From: Methanobacteriota archaeon
Lineage (GTDB): Archaea > Thermoplasmatota > Poseidoniia > Poseidoniales > Poseidoniaceae
Reading direction: 5' to 3'
Assembly (NCBI GenBank): GCA_018623995.1
Contig: JAAZUV010000103.1
Coordinates: 1 to 5,536, forward strand
Length of the DNA: 5,536 nucleotides
The notes beneath the pieces are model-generated. The model ran no database searches. It had not been told where the DNA came from and worked only from the letters and a program-made list of their open reading frames with translations. Both the position numbers and the translations under genes were made by a program. This document shows positions 4,860 through 5,536 of this stretch, in pieces (position 1 is the first letter of the stretch; every line of letters begins with the position of its first letter).

Positions 4860-5536
4860 TCAATCCATTTTTTCTTCAATTTCCGGAGCAGATTCTGTTG
4901 ATGGAAATTGATAGGGTTCAGCCTTCGTCATTTCTTCTGTAATGACTGAAGAGGAGGTAATTTGCGATACGGACTGGCTAAGACCAACACCTACAGCATT
5001 ATCAGGCGCAGAAGCCATACTGAACGTACCATCAGCATTGACAGACATTTCAACTGGAGCATCGTCCTTCAACGTGAAGATGAGAATCACACCTATCAGC
5101 ATCACGATGATTCCACAGCAGAGTGCTCCTGAGCCGCCTAGAAAGCCCACGGCAATCAACCCAATGTCCTCACCGACTTCCTCGATGAGGATGTCATCGT
5201 ACGTAATTGAAACGTTGACATTCGATTCAAACGAGAAATCTCCTGCGAAGCAGCCATAACATGCACGGCCAATCTTCACGTATCCTTGGTCGGAACGGTC
5301 AAGATTTTTGTTCAATGGGTCTGAGCTACAATCCGATGTTTCCAAACCATCGTAATCAAAGACGACTTCGTTGTAAAAACCTCCATCGTACGCACCCCAA
5401 TCTGAAATCTCTGGTGCTTCAGTCACGGTAATGATCACAGCATCACAAACATCCCAGATGCCGTTATCATCGGCGTCAAGGTATTTGCCTTGGACCCAAA
5501 AGGTCACGCCCAAATCACCGAAGCCATCACGATCGA
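4860..5536 (-). CDS. Membrane protein, paralog of its neighbour, with Ca-binding-like motif; 5' end missing
   Basis: The frame is open to the right edge, so the N-terminus is missing; 224 residues are visible (numbered from the codon ending at 5534). A TTG at 5513 in this frame should not be taken as the start. The first residues, DRDGFGD and DADDNGIWDVCD (20-31), resemble thrombospondin type 3 or EF-hand-like calcium loops. An outer domain follows with W46, SDC (67-69) and ACYGC (91-95), then AGDFSFESNVNVSITY, then a Gly-rich hydrophobic segment (about 125-155) ending in IFTLKDD. The tail (156-224) is Ser/Glu-rich and ends in EPYQF...EEKMD. The W...SDC...AG-x6-S-x-V-x-I...TLK order matches the neighbour at 4098-4799. 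The orientation fits an envelope protein with its tail in the cytoplasm. Function is not recognised. The neighbour's ATG lies 60 bases after this stop. Confidence 0.8.
   Translation of the reverse strand, partial: DRDGFGDLGVTFWVQGKYLDADDNGIWDVCDAVIITVTEAPEISDWGAYDGGFYNEVVFDYDGLETSDCSSDPLNKNLDRSDQGYVKIGRACYGCFAGDFSFESNVNVSITYDDILIEEVGEDIGLIAVGFLGGSGALCCGIIVMLIGVILIFTLKDDAPVEMSVNADGTFSMASAPDNAVGVGLSQSVSQITSSSVITEEMTKAEPYQFPSTESAPEIEEKMD

Noticed and set aside
5511..5513. TTG as the start of the last gene
   Set aside because: The same frame continues without a stop to the window edge and the upstream codons (DRDGFGD) fit the acidic loop region, so the gene is cut rather than starting here.

Overview
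The window reads as a gene-dense fragment of a free-living archaeal chromosome. The best guess is a marine Group II euryarchaeon (Poseidoniales/Thermoplasmatota); this lineage is inference. The points behind it are a tRNA-Thr with discriminator U73, ribosome-binding sites matching an archaeal-type anti-SD, a TATA-like box one archaeal promoter distance from a start codon, and several small membrane proteins with acidic, zinc-ribbon or Met/Pro/Gln-rich tails. No transposase, integrase, CRISPR array or phage gene is visible.

Left block (1-2338, all minus strand). In transcription order: a tRNA-Thr(UGU) gene with an encoded CCA; folD, the bifunctional methylene-tetrahydrofolate dehydrogenase/cyclohydrolase; an unrecognised two-helix membrane protein with a long repetitive acidic tail; and a PHP-domain metallo-phosphoesterase that runs off the left edge. 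The three protein genes are separated by 10 and 42 bases and look like one transcription unit, possibly starting at the tRNA. folD must start at 2211: the longer reading frame is only the tRNA gene read as protein.

Middle block (2367-4097, plus strand). A class I aminotransferase of the aspartate/aromatic type starts only 28 bases from the tRNA 5' end in the opposite direction. It is followed by a small two-helix membrane protein with a C-terminal CxxC...CxxC zinc ribbon, whose ribosome-binding site overlaps the aminotransferase stop codon.

Right block (4098-5536, minus strand). Two neighbouring membrane proteins share one design: a cysteine-containing outer domain, a Gly-rich hydrophobic segment ending in LTLK/FTLK, and a cytoplasmic tail. 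They look like diverged tandem paralogs. The complete one ends in a 15-bp tandem repeat coding for MPAQQ and may be transcribed from its own leaderless promoter. The other is cut by the right edge and carries a Ca-binding-like DxDxNGxxDxCD motif. The first of these genes converges on the zinc-ribbon gene with no base between the stop codons.

folD (one-carbon/folate), the aminotransferase (amino acid metabolism) and the tRNA are housekeeping genes. The membrane proteins are the uncharacterised part. Nothing in the window proves a new system; the tandem membrane-protein pair and its repeat tail deserve the closest look.
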